A stretch of 64,000 bases of DNA, from positions 1,144,501 through 1,208,500 of the forward strand of contig WPIO01000018.1 of assembly GCA_009760855.2 (NCBI GenBank), written 5' to 3'. Shown in pieces: positions 1-13,700 of this stretch (the first letter of the stretch is position 1; each line of letters begins with the position of its first letter). The DNA comes from Cristatella mucedo (taxonomy: Eukaryota > Bryozoa > Phylactolaemata > Cristatellidae). The notes under the pieces are model-generated. The model ran no database searches. It had not been told where the DNA came from and saw only the letters and a list, made by a program, of their open reading frames with translations. Made by a program: the position numbers and the translations under genes.

Positions 1-191
1 TTCATTTATCTGTGCGTTTACGGCTTCATCGGCGGGTTGTGATGGCCACCACGGCCGTGAGCTATGCCATAATCCGTCTGGTTTGTCGATATACGGTCAT
101 AGTCGTTGTTGCCTTAAGTAAGTTGGCCGGTCGGCTTCACACCCGCGACTCAGCACTGGCTCTGGTGTCGATGATGAGCGCTTTCGTACAG

Positions 192-303
192 GTGTGCATT
201 CAGCGGGACCCATCAGGATCTGCAGCGCCACCTGGAGGCATGCAAGTACGAGGGCCTCAAGGACTTCCTTCACAAGGCCGAGGAACGGACCCGAGAGCTG
301 GCG
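192..303 (+). CDS. TRAF7: TRAF7 exon: TRAF-type zinc finger and start of coiled coil
   Basis: The acceptor is the cag at 189-191. One base completes a codon from the unseen upstream exon, then 37 codons follow, beginning [17 protein letters not shown]. The donor gtgagc follows at 304. The C-x-F-x-G...D-L-x-x-H-L-x-x-C pattern is the last TRAF zinc finger. It is followed by [19 protein letters not shown], equivalent to the helix entering the coiled coil in TRAF7. A later ag at 215-216 was rejected because it would remove the first zinc-binding cysteine. Confidence 0.88.
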
Positions 304-524
304 GTGAGCTGAGCAGCCTCGTCTGCGCCGGCGCTGCCGAGACCGAGCCGGTCCCTTGCATGCTGTCGACTGTGGCTGGTTTGCCTCCATTGCCTGCCCT
401 CTTGCGTTCGCTGTCTTTTGGCAGGGCTGCCCTGCCCGATCGCTTAGCGACCGTTCATCATTAGAGCGATTAACGGCGAATGGAACTGGCGCCGCTGTGA
501 TCACGTTCGGCCATTCTATCTTCC

Positions 525-583
<59 letters not shown>

Positions 584-3500
584 CGAAAGACCTCGTCCTT
601 TGCCGTGCTAGAGGGCATCGGTCAGTCGCCAGTCTGCTGCTCTGCTTGAAGTGGGTCTTGACTTTGCCATCTGTCTAGTCTCCTGCCAGCTAACTGTCCT
701 GCTTCCTGAGTCCAGATCCAGTTCTGCCTTCCGGTCTCGAGCTTCCGGTCCGGGTGCGAATCCTGCGGCGGGCGATTCTTTATTGCTGCTGCAAGCGGCA
801 GCGATAGCCGTAAAGGCTCTTCCTTTCCTATAAAAAGAGGCTGTTAAATCAGCAAGTATTTTTTCATGCGATAAGGCGCTTATAGTTGGTGCAAAACTCG
901 GCAGCTAGGCTTTCTTGTCGCTAGCATAGCAGTTGCCACAATACACTGCCTCTCACCGACCTGCTTAGGCTCCCCATCAAGCAGCAAAGAGAATTCAAGG
1001 TTTTGTATCTCTCGTTTAGCCACCTTCATTATCTTGCTCTAGTCCACCTACCTGAACTTCTGTCGTATTACTCATTATTCAGTCTCAAGTTGTTTGCGTG
1101 TGCCTAGACTCAACCTCAAAATCTTTGGAGACTGTGCCTTTAGTTCATGAGCTCCCAAAGCCTGGAACTCAATCACGGCTGATGTTATAGCATGCCCTGA
1201 CTTGGCTGCATTCAAGCAAAAGCTGGAAAAGCATCGATTCCGTACAGCATTTGCTTGGGCCGTGTGAATTGTCCCTTGCGTGCTTATACATCCTAACACT
1301 GTATATGTTGTCACTAGCGATATTGACGTGGATATTGACATGCTTCCATTAAAGGTCATGCCAAGTACCTACAAAGAGATTTTATTCTCTGAGGGTTCAC
1401 TAGAAATGTCTTAATATTAATCATATGATGTCAATCTCGTTAGTGCCTAAAATACTGACTCAAAGCGCATATTCTCTCATGTAGTTCTGGCCATGGCAGG
1501 TGGATTGCCGTTTGAAAGCGCTAGTCAACATTCTGGGCCCGGCCGTTCCAGGTCGTTTGTACGAGAGAACAGTCACGTGGGATCGAAACTTTCTGGAACG
1601 CTGCTGTCACTATGGAACTCCGACCCCTGCTGCTGCTGCTGCTGCTGCTTGCCCTTAGCTGATTTGAGAAATGATAGGTGGATTGTAGCTCCAAAGTGCA
1701 GAACCACTAGCAGGGCTGAGCCGTTCTATCTCACTTGCGTGAACGCACTACTCACGCACAATTGCATGCAGTTTTTTTAGTACATCCTATACGTTTTGTG
1801 TAATGTGGAATCGTGATAGCAGCTTTTCAGCCAGATTGTTTTGGAAATGGCTGGTGGATTGCAGTTCGAAGTTGCCGGGCCACATGGCTGGTACACACTG
1901 TTAGAGGCGATTTGCACGAGAGCACTCCCACTTATTCACACGAAGTTTTTTGAGTAAACTCGAATCGGTGTTGTATATAATATGAAACTGAGGCGGTAGC
2001 TTGTGTTGCCTAAATGGCACATTCAGAGCAGTTGAGCAAGTGCCGGGCCACTGGGTGCTGGGCCCTGGGCCGTTGGAGGCCATTTGTGCAGAGATGTACG
2101 ATTGCATGAAATTTGGTGCGTGTGTACGTGCGTGCATGGGCGCGCGTGTGAACCCAAAGCAAGGTTAGTCGTGGGACACTGTGCATGAGCCTGTGCTTGC
2201 GGCTTTCGGCTTCTGCATACATAACTGCCTTTGCAATGTGCATGTTGGGTGTGCAGGGCCGGCCTCGGCACTGTCGGTGGCAGTGTGCGAGCTTTTTTCC
2301 TTCATCTGTCTGTAGTACGCTGTTCAGCTGAAGCAGGAAGACGTCGACTTCTTGCGCTCATCGCTGAGCACGCTGTCAGCGCGCGTCGAGGAGCTGGAGG
2401 ACCAGCTGAGCGAGCAGCAAAGTATGAGGGACGGCAAGCACCAGAGAGAGAGAGAGGAAAGAGAAAGGGAGAGAGGGAGACAGCGAGAGAGAGACAGAGA
2501 AGAGAGGGAGACAGAGAGAGAGACAGAGAAGAGAGGGAGACAGAGAGAGAGAGACAGAGAAGAGAGGGAGACAGAGAGAGAGAGACAGAGAAGAGAGAGA
2601 GAGAGAGAGAGACAGAGAGATGGGGACAGGATCAGAGAGACAGAGAGGGAGAGACAAGAGAGAGACCGGGAGGGAAGGAGGGGAAAGAGTCAGAGAATGA
2701 TTGAGGGAGAGAGAGAGACAGACGGAGAGGCAGAGACAGACGGAGAGACAGAGAGGGAGAGACAAGAGAGAGAGACAGGGGGAGGGAACGACGGGGAAAG
2801 AGACAGGGAATGATTGAGGGAATGAAGGAGAGAGATTTATGCTGCCAGCTGCGCCGTTGCGGGTCGACTGCGCACCTCTGGCTTACTGCTGGCATAAAGG
2901 CACGGAGCAATCGTCATTCGGCTTGGGTTTGCAGAGAAAATGGACAGAATCGTGAGAGACCTGGATGACGGCCGGAAAGAGCGTGATGCTCTGAGTGTAA
3001 GTCGGTTCATGCTTGCTCGTATGCGCAGGAGCGTCACGCCCGGCCTCATAGCTGCCCTGGGTCAGAGCAGCGAGTCTTTTTTTATGCATGATAAGATTTA
3101 CAAAGTTGTCAGACGATTCGGGATGACAGCTTCTCCTGGATGGACATGGTTCTCTGTAGCTTCTAAAAGATTTCATGCAGTGTCGGCTCCACAGCATTCA
3201 AAAATGCTCGAAAAATCATTGAGATTGGCAGATTTCAATTGTTGCTCGGTTGCTGGCCTGAGTCGATTCATAATAATTATAATAATAATAATAATAATTC
3301 ACTTGATAAAGCGCCCTCAGATAACTTAATCTCTCTCTAGGCGCTTTACATTTGCTGTAAAGTGAAATGCAATTGAATGGTAAGTAAAATCATGCTTGAA
3401 AAACAAACGAAATGAATAATATGGTTAGGGTTGACATGCACAGGGTCAGCATGCAAATGTGGTTAGTGGCAGCATGCACAGTGTCAGCACGCATAAGCAC

Positions 3501-6500
3501 ATCGAGGACGAATCAGAGGGACCCACTAAATGCTGTCCTAAATAGGTGTGTTTTTAGGTTCCTTTTAAATGTGGTCAGGTCAGGGGATGTTCTGACGCAG
3601 GTCAGGAGGGAGTTCCAGGCTTTGGGAGCATATGAACTAAATGCACGGTCTCCAAAGGATTTAAGGTTTGTACGAGGTATTTGTAGACTGTTGGATTCCG
3701 AAAAGCGGGTGGTACGATGCTTGGCCTGATGGGGTAGTATGCTTGACTGGTAGCCAGTGCAGGTCGGCGAGAAGTGGAGTACTGTGGCAACTGCGACGCT
3801 CACGGCAGACAAGTCTAGCTGCCGAGTTTTGCACCAGCTGCAATCGCCTGATCGCACATGCTGGTAGGCCAGTAAGCAGTGAGTTGCAGAAGTCGAGACG
3901 GGATGTCACGAATGCATGGACCAACTTGGACGTGGCATCTCTATCTAAACAAGCCCGAGTTTTAGCAATGTTATGAAGCTGAAAATAGACATATTTGACT
4001 GTGGAGCTGATATGGTCGTCTAACGAGAGGTCGCTTTGGAGTATGACACCTAGATTTCGAGCTGATTCAACTGGAGATATGCTGGCAGAGCCAATTTTGA
4101 GAGTCAGCCTGTCCAATCTCTGGATCACACTGGGTTTGCCCATAACTAGTAAGTTAGTTTTATCATCGTTAAGTTTTAGAAAATTTGCTGCCATCCATGT
4201 GCGAATGTCATCAATGCATGCAGCTAGTGAGTTTAGAGAATTTGAGGTGCTCGAAGGCTGGGAGGGATCAAAGCAAAGGTACAGCTGAGTGTCATCCGCA
4301 TAGAAGTGAAAGCCTAGATTGTCCTTGGCAGTCACATCAGCAAGAGGGAGAGTATAAACCGTGAAAAGGACCGGACCTAGCACGGAGCTCTGAGGTACTC
4401 CATATTTCAGAGGTACTTCAGATGATCTTTGTCCATTCACGTCAATAATCTGGAGTCTCCCAGTGAGATACGACCTGAACCACTGCAGAGCAGTGCCAGT
4501 GATGCCCAGGCGAGATGAGAGGCGCTCTAGAAGAACTTTGTGATCGATGGTATCAAAAGCTGCCGAAAGATCAAGCAAAACAAGCAGAGACACTCTACCC
4601 ATGTCTGCATTCCTAAGTAGGTCGTTGGATACCCGAAGCAATGCTGACTCTGTGGAGTGATTAGCTCTAAAGCCAGACTGGAACTTACTAGCAAGGTGTG
4701 AGGTTTCGATATATGAGTTCAGCTGGTCTGCCACGACCCGTTCGAGTGTCTTTGATAGATGGTGTAATGAAAGATTTTTAATGGGGCAACCGACTGCGCC
4801 AATTCGTGGTATGGCCAGTTCACAACAGCAGGCGATTCGAAAGATGTTTCTTGACCCACTATGGAGTATGCATTAGTCAATTTTTCCGTCTCACAGAATC
4901 CCCGCATTCTGAAGCACATCGATGTATTGTATAGGTTGCGGTCCATAATGCCCTAGCCGGATGTAGTGGCTGCCAGATACTGCTACCGTAAAAGAACCTT
5001 TTTGACCATGATTTCTGCCACCTCCCTATATTTTAAAGCCGGTTTAACAGTGTGCAGCCTTCCTATCGCTCCATCACATTTGCATGCTGACCCTGTGCAT
5101 GTCTCCCCTAACCATGTTATCCGTGTTTATCAAGCATGATATTACTCACCATTCAATAGCGGCTTCCCTTTGCAGCAAATGTGAAGCATCTAGAAAGAGA
5201 TTGAGTTCTCTGAGGGCGCTTTATTAATTTTATTATTATTATTATCTTTTTTCTTTGGCTGACCTTGGAGTCAGCATTCCTTATCTTCGAAGATTGGAAA
5301 GCCGCTCTCCTCAGTTTTAAAGCTGCATTTACACGGCGAGTTCTGCTTCTGTCTTGGTTGTGTATTGCTTCGGTCTTCCTTCTTGTGGGAAGTTTGCACA
5401 GGCAGTTTTCATCTTGCCTTGCTTCCTTCTTGCTCCACCACCAGAGAGATCATGGGGGAACGCTTTGTTTAGGAGGTAGGAAATGGCCCGCCGTGATGTA
5501 CCTCCTAGTGAATCTCAACTTTTCACAACTGCCACCGTTGCCTGCCATTATCTCATTATGCTCATTATCTGATTCTTGTGTGCCGAGCTCACAGTGCTCA
5601 CATAAGCCATAGGACTCTCGTGGAATGATTTGATGATTGTAGCCGTGATGGCACACTAGGTAAGGTGGTTGCTTCTCACCACCTTGGTACCGAGGTCTTG
5701 GGTTCGATTCCTTCGGTGGGGTATATCGCTGCTGCACGCAGTGGTGATAGCCGTAAAGGCTCTTCTGTCGCTGTACAAAAGAGGCTTAGAAATCAGCTAG
5801 TGTTTTTCTACTATTTTGCTGGTCGAGTCGTCCACCATAAATTTCAAGGCAGTGGAGGAGGCATGCCTGTGATTGGTCGTTTGTTCATTATTAGCAAAGT
5901 CTTGGTCCAGAAGTATAGCCATGCTTTGCTTCTGAGTCTTTGATCGATCTTGCTCAGTCTTTGACTGCCCCCAGTCTTGATGACACGTGCAACGCAAAAG
6001 ACTGGAGCCGGACAGAAGATCATAGATGATGTCGTGTACATAATGTAATGTATCTCCGTCTGTTACTCTACATAGCCACGAAGACTATGTAGGTGTTATG
6101 CAAGAGAGTTTTGTGTGATGCACTCACAGCTTAAGCTGCTTTCGGTATGCATTCGGTAGCCAACCTGCTTCATTTCGCGCAGCAAAGAGAAAGTGGAAAG
6201 CATAGCAGAGTCAGGAGCGCAGTTGAGGTAGTGCGTAGCATGGCAGTAACCGTTTAGGACAGCTGGAGAGGATGTGCCATAGTCGGCAGCAGGAGAGTTG
6301 TTGTCGTTGCGTAAGAATTGTAGAATTGAGTTCTGTAGTTTAGGACCTTCAGAGCTAAACCTTCTGTGGCCAATGGTCTTTAAGCAGAGGAATGGAACAG
6401 ACCATTTATTGTAATACAGGACCTGAGGGCACAATGAGGCTGAAACTGGTGCAGCAGTACAGCTAGGTATGGAGCCAAGCCTTGGGGGCCTTGTGGGTCA

Positions 6501-9500
6501 GCGTGAGAACTTTGCTCTGTATTTGCTGATCAACTGGTATTCACCCTCGCTCTTTTAGCAAAGGAGACACATGGTCAAACCTCTGGGATTTGCAAACTAG
6601 CCTTGCAGCCATATTCATAGCCAGCTGCAGTGGCCTAGTGGCTTTTTTCTGTAGCCCGGCCAAAAGCAAATTACAAAATCTAGTCGAGACATAACTAAGG
6701 AGCTGGTTAAATTGTCTTGCAAGCCACTGTGGAAGACAGCTCCTAATCTTAGATAGTTATCGGATGTGATGGCTAGTTGTGGAAGCAGTCTACTGCCACC
6801 AACCAGTGGGCGTGACCTTTAGCCCATTTCAGCTTGTTTCTCTGCTTATTCAACAGCTGGGCTTGCACTACAGGCCAGTCGACCTCTGACCCTTTGCTGG
6901 CTTGCTGGCGTCCCAGGTGTCTCTGAGTGCCTGGGCAGAGCTGCATCAAGCTAGCATTTCAATTGGATAGTGAGTAGCTCTTCAATCATCACGCTGTGAC
7001 TTCCTGTTTTTCTGGGCCCTAGGCAGCAGCTGAGTTGGTTTGACATCAGCTCATCCTGGTTTATGTTGATGAGACTTACTTTGCCAGGTTGCATTTCATG
7101 CAGCTTTCACTCGTACCAAGAAGCCGAGCTTGCCTTCAGCACAATCAATGACTTGGACAGACAATTTGTCTGCTGCTAATGCCTAGTTAGCCAAGCGCCA
7201 GCAGCACCTCCCTTACCGAGGAGAGGGTGAGGTGCTGTACTGTCGAGTGATTAGGGCATAGTGGAAATCTCCTTCTTGGCACGTTCCCATGCACCAACAT
7301 GTTCTCGATGAGGACGCCATTCAAATGTATTATTATTATGGATAAACTGTTGAACGGCCGTATTTTAGAGCGTCTGCAGGTTTTAATAACAGTGATCACT
7401 TATAAGGTTAGAGAGATCGATTTCATACATTTCTGCTGGTATGTGGTCTCGAAGCCATGCTTGTCACTTGCTCCACAATATGGAGTTAATGTCTTGTGCT
7501 AGCGGCGTACTTTTTTAGCCGCCAGGCTGCTCCTGGCTACTGCTGCAGCGGAAACACGCCGACTGTGGGTGCGTGTAGGACCTGCCTGTCCGTGCAGTCA
7601 TGGTCACGTGACGTGCCTGGCTTGAAAACTGGCACCGCTTTCGGCTCGTGCAGCTCTGCTGTTGCTGCCCTCACACCGTTGCTAATAGCAACCCTTTGGT
7701 TCTTCCTTATCCCATCAGCAGCTCCACAAAGATTAAGTGGCTGGCTGTTAAGTTGGCGAATTTCTTTAGCGTACTCAAAGCCTGAGCGGCTTTTGATGTG
7801 CACACAAGGTGAGCAGCAGCACTCTATCATGCGCAACCATGCGGGTAAGTTAAAAGCAAAATCTGGTCGTAATGTCAGTCGAGTACATGAGCAGCATGGA
7901 AGTGGCAGCACAGGACGGCTTCAAAGAATGTTTCTGAGTTGGCAGCAAAAGATTTCGTTGGGTAAGAAGTGTAAAAGGGGTGGGCAGCAAGCACCTTGGC
8001 CACTGGGCCAAGCCAGCGCTGTGCGAATGAAAAGAGTGGTCTTGTTTTTCCAACCCTACACTCATGTTTTCCTATGGCAAAGTGTTCAGTTGTATCGTTG
8101 TTTAGCTTGAGAAAATGGACGGAAATTCAGGATCGAATGTCCCCAAGGTAGGGATTCAGGCTGTGGCATTCTGCTCGGGCTTCAGAACTGCATATTCATC
8201 CAGTTCATCAGAGTTCACTATTATCGTGCCTTTCTTGCACATATTCACCTGCCTAGACTAGCTTGTTTGTATCATCAAGACTGCTCTGTGTGTCTGCCGC
8301 TTGCAAGAGTATGGCAAACTTTTGGGATGTCTGTGTGTGTACGTACCTGCATGTCTGTGTGTGTGTGTGTGTGCGTGCGTGTGTGTTGTTTCATGCAATC
8401 CATGTTTGTCGTATGAGCAGATTGGGTTAATAGTAGTAGAACTTGTTCTAGGCAATTCGCAATTCATGGAGATTTAAATGAACCATATCAATTAATTATG
8501 TATTATAAAACATAAAGGACAGATCACTTCGATGATATGTATACTGTAAGGAATGAAGAACAGATAAGCTGCTAGTTTTTCTTTAAATGTCAGATCATCC
8601 CTGCAGATTTTGTGATTTCAGCTGGCAGTTCGTTGAGGCTCGGTTGCATTGAACCTGAAATCCCTTACTCCATTGGATTTGAGGTTGGTCAGTGACACAG
8701 CCAAACGACCAGTGGCAGAAGACCAGCTGGTGTGAAGTGACTCGCGAGGATTAATAATAATAGTACAACTAATAATAGTAACACATTTTTGTAGTGCCCT
8801 CGGAGATCTTAATCTCTTTCTAGACACTGTACATATGCTGTAACAGAAGCATGATCAAATGGTTAGTGGTAACATGTATGTATGTGTGTCTGTTTGTAAT
8901 TCCATAAAGACTATGTGTGGGTGTTATGCAGATGAGTTTTGTATAGCGCACTCAGCACCTAAGCAGCTTTCGGTATGCATTCGGTAGCCAACAGACCTCG
9001 CCTCGCGCAACAAAGAGAAAATGAAGAGCATAGCTATTACATTACATTACATTACATAGCTAAGTCAGGATAGCAGTTGAAGTTGTGAGTAACCTGGAAG
9101 TAGCAGCTCATGACCTCTGTAAAGGATGAGCCCTAGTCGGCAGCAGGAGAGTAGATGTCAACAAGTCTAATATGGTTAGAGGTTACCTGAGCAGTGTCAG
9201 CGTGCAAATATGGTTAGCGGTAACATAATCAGTATTAGCACACATAAGCACACATAAGGCAAATCACAATAATCCATCAAATCCTGTAAGAAGCAGGTAC
9301 ATTTTTATCTTTTTTAAATATCGTAAAGTCAGGGGCTGTCGTGATATCTGTGGGAAGTGAGTTCCAAGCTCTGGAAGCATACGAACTAAAGGCTCTGTCT
9401 CCAAAGGATTTGAGTTTGGTTTGAGGCATAGGTGAACAAATTGAGTCAGAAAAGCAAGTGCTCTATGCCCAACCTGAAGGAGAGTAGTTCTGTTAGGTAG

Positions 9501-10476
9501 GCTGGAGCCAGAGAATGGAGTGACCTAAAAGTGAGTGACAAAACTTTGAAACCGATGTACTACTTGATTGGAAACAAGTACTGGTCCCTTCATTATTTGG
9601 CTCCAGCCTACCTATAAGATCTACTGGCCCACCAGGCTAAGCATCCTACCACTTGCTTTTTCGGAATCTCACTGTTTACATATACCTCGTACAAACTTCG
9701 AATCTTTTGGAGACCGTGCCTTTAGTTCGTATGCTCCCAAAGCCTGGAACTCACTCCCGACTTCCGTCACGACATCTGACTTGACCACATTTAAAAAGAA
9801 ACTAAAATTGTGCCTTTAATCGCGGCATTTAATCGGTCTCTATGATTTGATCTTTATGTGCTTATGCATGCTGACACTGTGCATGCTACCACTAACCACA
9901 CTTGCATGCTGACCCTGTGCGTGTCACCCCTAACCATGTTATTCTTGTTGTTTATTGAGCATGCTACCACTAACCATTCGATCGTGTTTCCTTTGCAGCA
10001 AATTTAAATTTAAAATTTAAATTTAAGTGCCTAGGAAGAGATTGATTTCTCTAAGGGCACTTTATCGAGTATTAGTATTATTATTAACGATCACGTTAGA
10101 CAATCCTAGCTGCAGATTCAACAGGGGGATGAACTGCACGTTAGTGCATCATCAATTATGCCAAGTTAAGGAGGGTGGTTTAGCACTTAAGCTTTGGAAC
10201 TGCATTGACCTATTTTTGTCTTCGACAAGCCGGTCCAAAGCGATGAGGCTGACCCGTCAGGCGCATTTTCTATTCTGTGACAGAGAAATCCCACTGCGAT
10301 CACACCGTTGTCCCTGGGGCTGTGAAATCTCACTGGGGCTGTGAAATCGTGTTGCCGTTGGTTTTAGCTGCCGCGCAGCAGCCGCTTCGGTGCTCTTCTG
10401 CCATCGTGCCGAGCTGGTTTGGTCCTGTGGTTAAGGTGCTCTCGCCCCGATCAAGGTCTGGCTGAAGTCGTGGGCT

Positions 10477-10574
<98 letters not shown>

Positions 10575-10596
10575 ATTATACACACATATATATATT

Positions 10597-10627
<31 letters not shown>

Positions 10628-10727
10628 TGTATGTATGAATGTATGTATATGTATATATATATATATATATGTATATATATGTGTGTGTGTGTGTATATAT
10701 AATATATATATATGTATATATATGTAT

Positions 10728-10764
<37 letters not shown>

Positions 10765-13700
10765 GTCGTCGTCGTGGTACTTGACGGCAGGCGTATTCTC
10801 CTCCCCCTCAATCCCCGCCTCCCCTCTGCCCCGCTGCTGCACGGCCATGCCGCTCAGCTGCTGTCTGCAGTTCTTTGCAGCACTCGCTTGCTCACTCGCC
10901 CCGGATGCAGACCTCTTCGCCGATCTAGGAACCCTTCGACCGCTTGTGCAATGTCGTTTGAGCTCGTTGGCATCCATCTTGTCGTCGAGGCTGCAGCTGC
11001 GCACGTGCACACGCTCAAGGCCTCCGCCCTCTTTGCTCGCCTGCAGGAAGAGCTGGCTAGCTTGAGCAAGGCGATCCTGGGCGGCCAGTACCAGGCGCCA
11101 TTCGACCCGCAGCCCATCATCAAGTGCAAGGGCACATTCGTCGGCCATCGGGTCAGTGAAGGCTGCTGCAGCATTAGTAGTTGCAGCAGCCTTGGCGCTT
11201 GTCGGCTGCCAAGTCCTGCTCTCTAGCCACCGCCACCCTGCATGGCCGCTGCTGCATGGCTGCTGCCGCCGACGCTTACCGCAAGCGTCACTGACTGATG
11301 CGGGGCGGCGAGCGGTGCCATCGTCGTCATCCGGCGATGCTGTTCGCTGTCTCGGCAGGATGGCACAGACGGAGCGCCGGCGTAAAGGATGGTAGCGGCG
11401 GCGGCGGCAGCCGTGCAGCGGGCACCGCTGGCCAGCGACGGGTGTCACTGGCCACCGAGCAACGTGGCCGGAGCAAGCGCGAGCGTGTGCGGCCCTCTCT
11501 CTCTCTCTCTCGTGAGGCCGAGGGCTAGCAGGCTGCCCTGATGTCGCCGTGTGAGCGCTTTCCAGCCGGCACCCTCTTGTGTGCTGCCACAGGGGCCGGT
11601 CTGGTGCTTGTGTGTCAACCTGGACTACCTGTTCAGTGGCTCGTCCGACAATACGATCAAGGTAGGCTGCCATTCTGCCGAATGCCTTCGTTTAAGCCGG
11701 GCGCCGGGGGGGGGGGGGGGGGGGGGGAGTTGCAGGGGCCAGGGGTGAAGTGCCTTTGACGGCCGAGGTCGTGAGCTCGAGCCCTGCGGCATACGCGAAG
11801 CGCCTGGATGGAGATGAGATTCTCGTGAGGCACTATACGAGTGAATTGTATGGTTTTAATATTTATATAGCAAGCAGGTTGAGGCTGCCGGTCTGCTGGC
11901 CCGTCCCTTAAAAGCAGTAGTTGGTTGCAATGATAGGTTGTTTGTCTATCGCCCTAAGATAACTTGATATCTATCCAGGCGCTTTATATCACGCTGCGAT
12001 AGTAGAGAGGCAGCCCTCTTTATGAGCCGGCAAAAGCATGATTCCTTGTAGCGCAAGCATGCTTGCTGCCACTTTTACAGCACAGCTGCCCTTAATATTA
12101 TCAAGCCAAGATCTTTGCAAGCAGGTGGAGGTGGATTTTCGTTGCACCTGCTTATGTTTCTGTCTTTGACATGCAGCGAATCTTGCCTAATTGTGTCTAC
12201 GTTTGGACCGTCCAAACAATGCACGGTCATTTGTGTCTGTTGCTATAATGCCAGGTGTGGGACACGTCTACTAATTACAAGTGCATCAAGACACTGGAAG
12301 GCCACACAGGCATAGTCCTGGCCTTGGCCGTGTATGGGAGCCGCTTGTACAGTGGTTCCCAGGACACCAAGATCATGGTGCGTACATGTTGTGTTCCCGT
12401 TCGTGTCAGCTCTGCTTTGTTTAAGCAGAACTGGTCAGCAGACTGCATGCATGCAGCGTGCCACGTGCTGACTCGATGTGTCGCGCATGCGTGCTCACGC
12501 CCCCTCACATACATGCATACGAATAGCATACTTCTACAGAAGTGCAGACGTTCGGATACACACAGAAGTGCATACACACACACACACATACGCACGCAAA
12601 CACTTGGGCTCACTCATGTACTAGCATGTGCGTTGTTTTCGGTGTTCGGTTTTCTGTTCTTCTTTACTGAAAAGATCAATATGGATGTATGTATGCTGAG
12701 CGGCCACCCTGCCTTAGCAGCCTGTTGATATCTTCAAATAAACGTTCTTTGGGTTCGGATCGGGCTACCGGGTGCTAGCCGCTGCATCAGCACCGTTCCG
12801 GATTCGTCAAAAAAAAAAAGTACTTCACTCAAGTTGCCATTGGTCAAGCAAGTTGGATTTCAAAGCTCAAATACTGTGCTTGAGGTCGTTGCATTTGTCA
12901 TTGTGACACAGAGCAAACTGCCAGGCCTGACAGAAGTACTTTTGACAAACCTTTGTTTAGTGCTGATGCAATAGCTCAGCCTGTCCTCTGATTTGAACCC
13001 CTATAGAACGATTGTGGAGCAATACTGACAGGAAGCTGAGGCCGGATGTTAGGCACACTGCACTATTAGCCAACTGTTCAGTACAATTCGTGCCTCGTGG
13101 AATGTGCTGCAGCAGAAGAGACAGCACAAAAGCTTGTGGTCTCTATGCCTGGCCAGATCGGGGAGGTCGTCAAGAGCCGTGATATGACGACGTCACACTT
13201 GACCCGTGCATACCAGCAACATTTGCACCCTCGAACAAATTTGCAGCCACATCAGCTTCGGCCGTACTGGGAGGATATTTTTAGCACTGAGTGTGTGTCA
13301 TTCGTATAACTCTTAAAGAGACTATCATCTATCCTGGCGCTTTACATGGGCCTCAGGCCTCGAGCCCTCTTCCTCCCACCTTTGCCCGTTTAAGGCCCTG
13401 CACCCTGGGCTAAACCTGGGCGGCATGTCAATTACTTGGTGAAAGCGTGCACAGTGTCAGCATGCAAAAGCACACAAAGGACAGTGACTAAGCAAATGCT
13501 TTGAGGATAGGTAAGCCGTAGCAAAAGAAAGAAGGGACCTAAAAGTGAGTGACCACACCTTGAAGTCGGTAAGCTGCTTGATGAGGAACTAGTGCAGGTC
13601 GGTGAGAAGTGGTGTGACGTAGCTTTTGCTGCGTTCACGACAGACAAGCCTAGTTGCAGACTTTTGCACCAACTGGCAGTGCCTTATTGCTGAGGCATTG

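Larger units (their letters stand above)
304..2327 (+). other. TRAF7 intron with simple repeats, SINE and LINE fragments
   Basis: This is a two-kilobase intron. It holds a (GA)n tract (526-579), a SINE D piece (745-866), a degenerate LINE A piece (884-1403) and a short CTG run near 1627-1650. The rest shows no coding signal I can support. Confidence 0.8.
2997..11046 (+). other. 8-kb TRAF7 intron, mostly mobile-element debris
   Basis: The intron contains LINE A copies on both strands, two LINE B copies, one SINE D, the head of one SINE C, a degenerate RT fragment (7537-7850), a (GT)n patch near 8340-8390 and a long (AT)n tract. No exon could be recognised, and the coiled coil is already continuous across the flanking exons. 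Confidence 0.75.

Noticed and set aside
1-191. An additional upstream TRAF7 exon
   Set aside because: A gtgagc occurs near 57, but no preceding coding sequence matching TRAF7 zinc fingers could be read, so the stretch is left as intron.
2231-2910. Long open frames on both strands over the GA-rich tract
   Set aside because: They translate to R/E/D or S/L runs imposed by the dinucleotide-like repeat; only the upstream 2328-2421 part is coding, as a TRAF7 exon.
5641-5715. Possible tRNA gene
   Set aside because: A- and B-box-like sequences are present but the arms do not fold as a clean cloverleaf and the unit recurs with a constant 3' body, so it is a tRNA-derived SINE (family D). The same applies to SINE C heads.
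7496-8110. 204-codon plus-strand ORF in the 8-kb TRAF7 intron
   Set aside because: No recognisable domain, and the opposite strand of its first half resembles a degenerate reverse transcriptase. Treated as incidental.
10576-11673. 365-codon minus-strand ORF opposite TRAF7 exons
   Set aside because: It is the antisense shadow of GC-rich exon sequence plus the (AT)n tract; no domain is seen.
13097-13309. 70-codon ORF with [13 protein letters not shown]
   Set aside because: It is the C-terminal piece of a Tc1/mariner remnant, not an independent gene.
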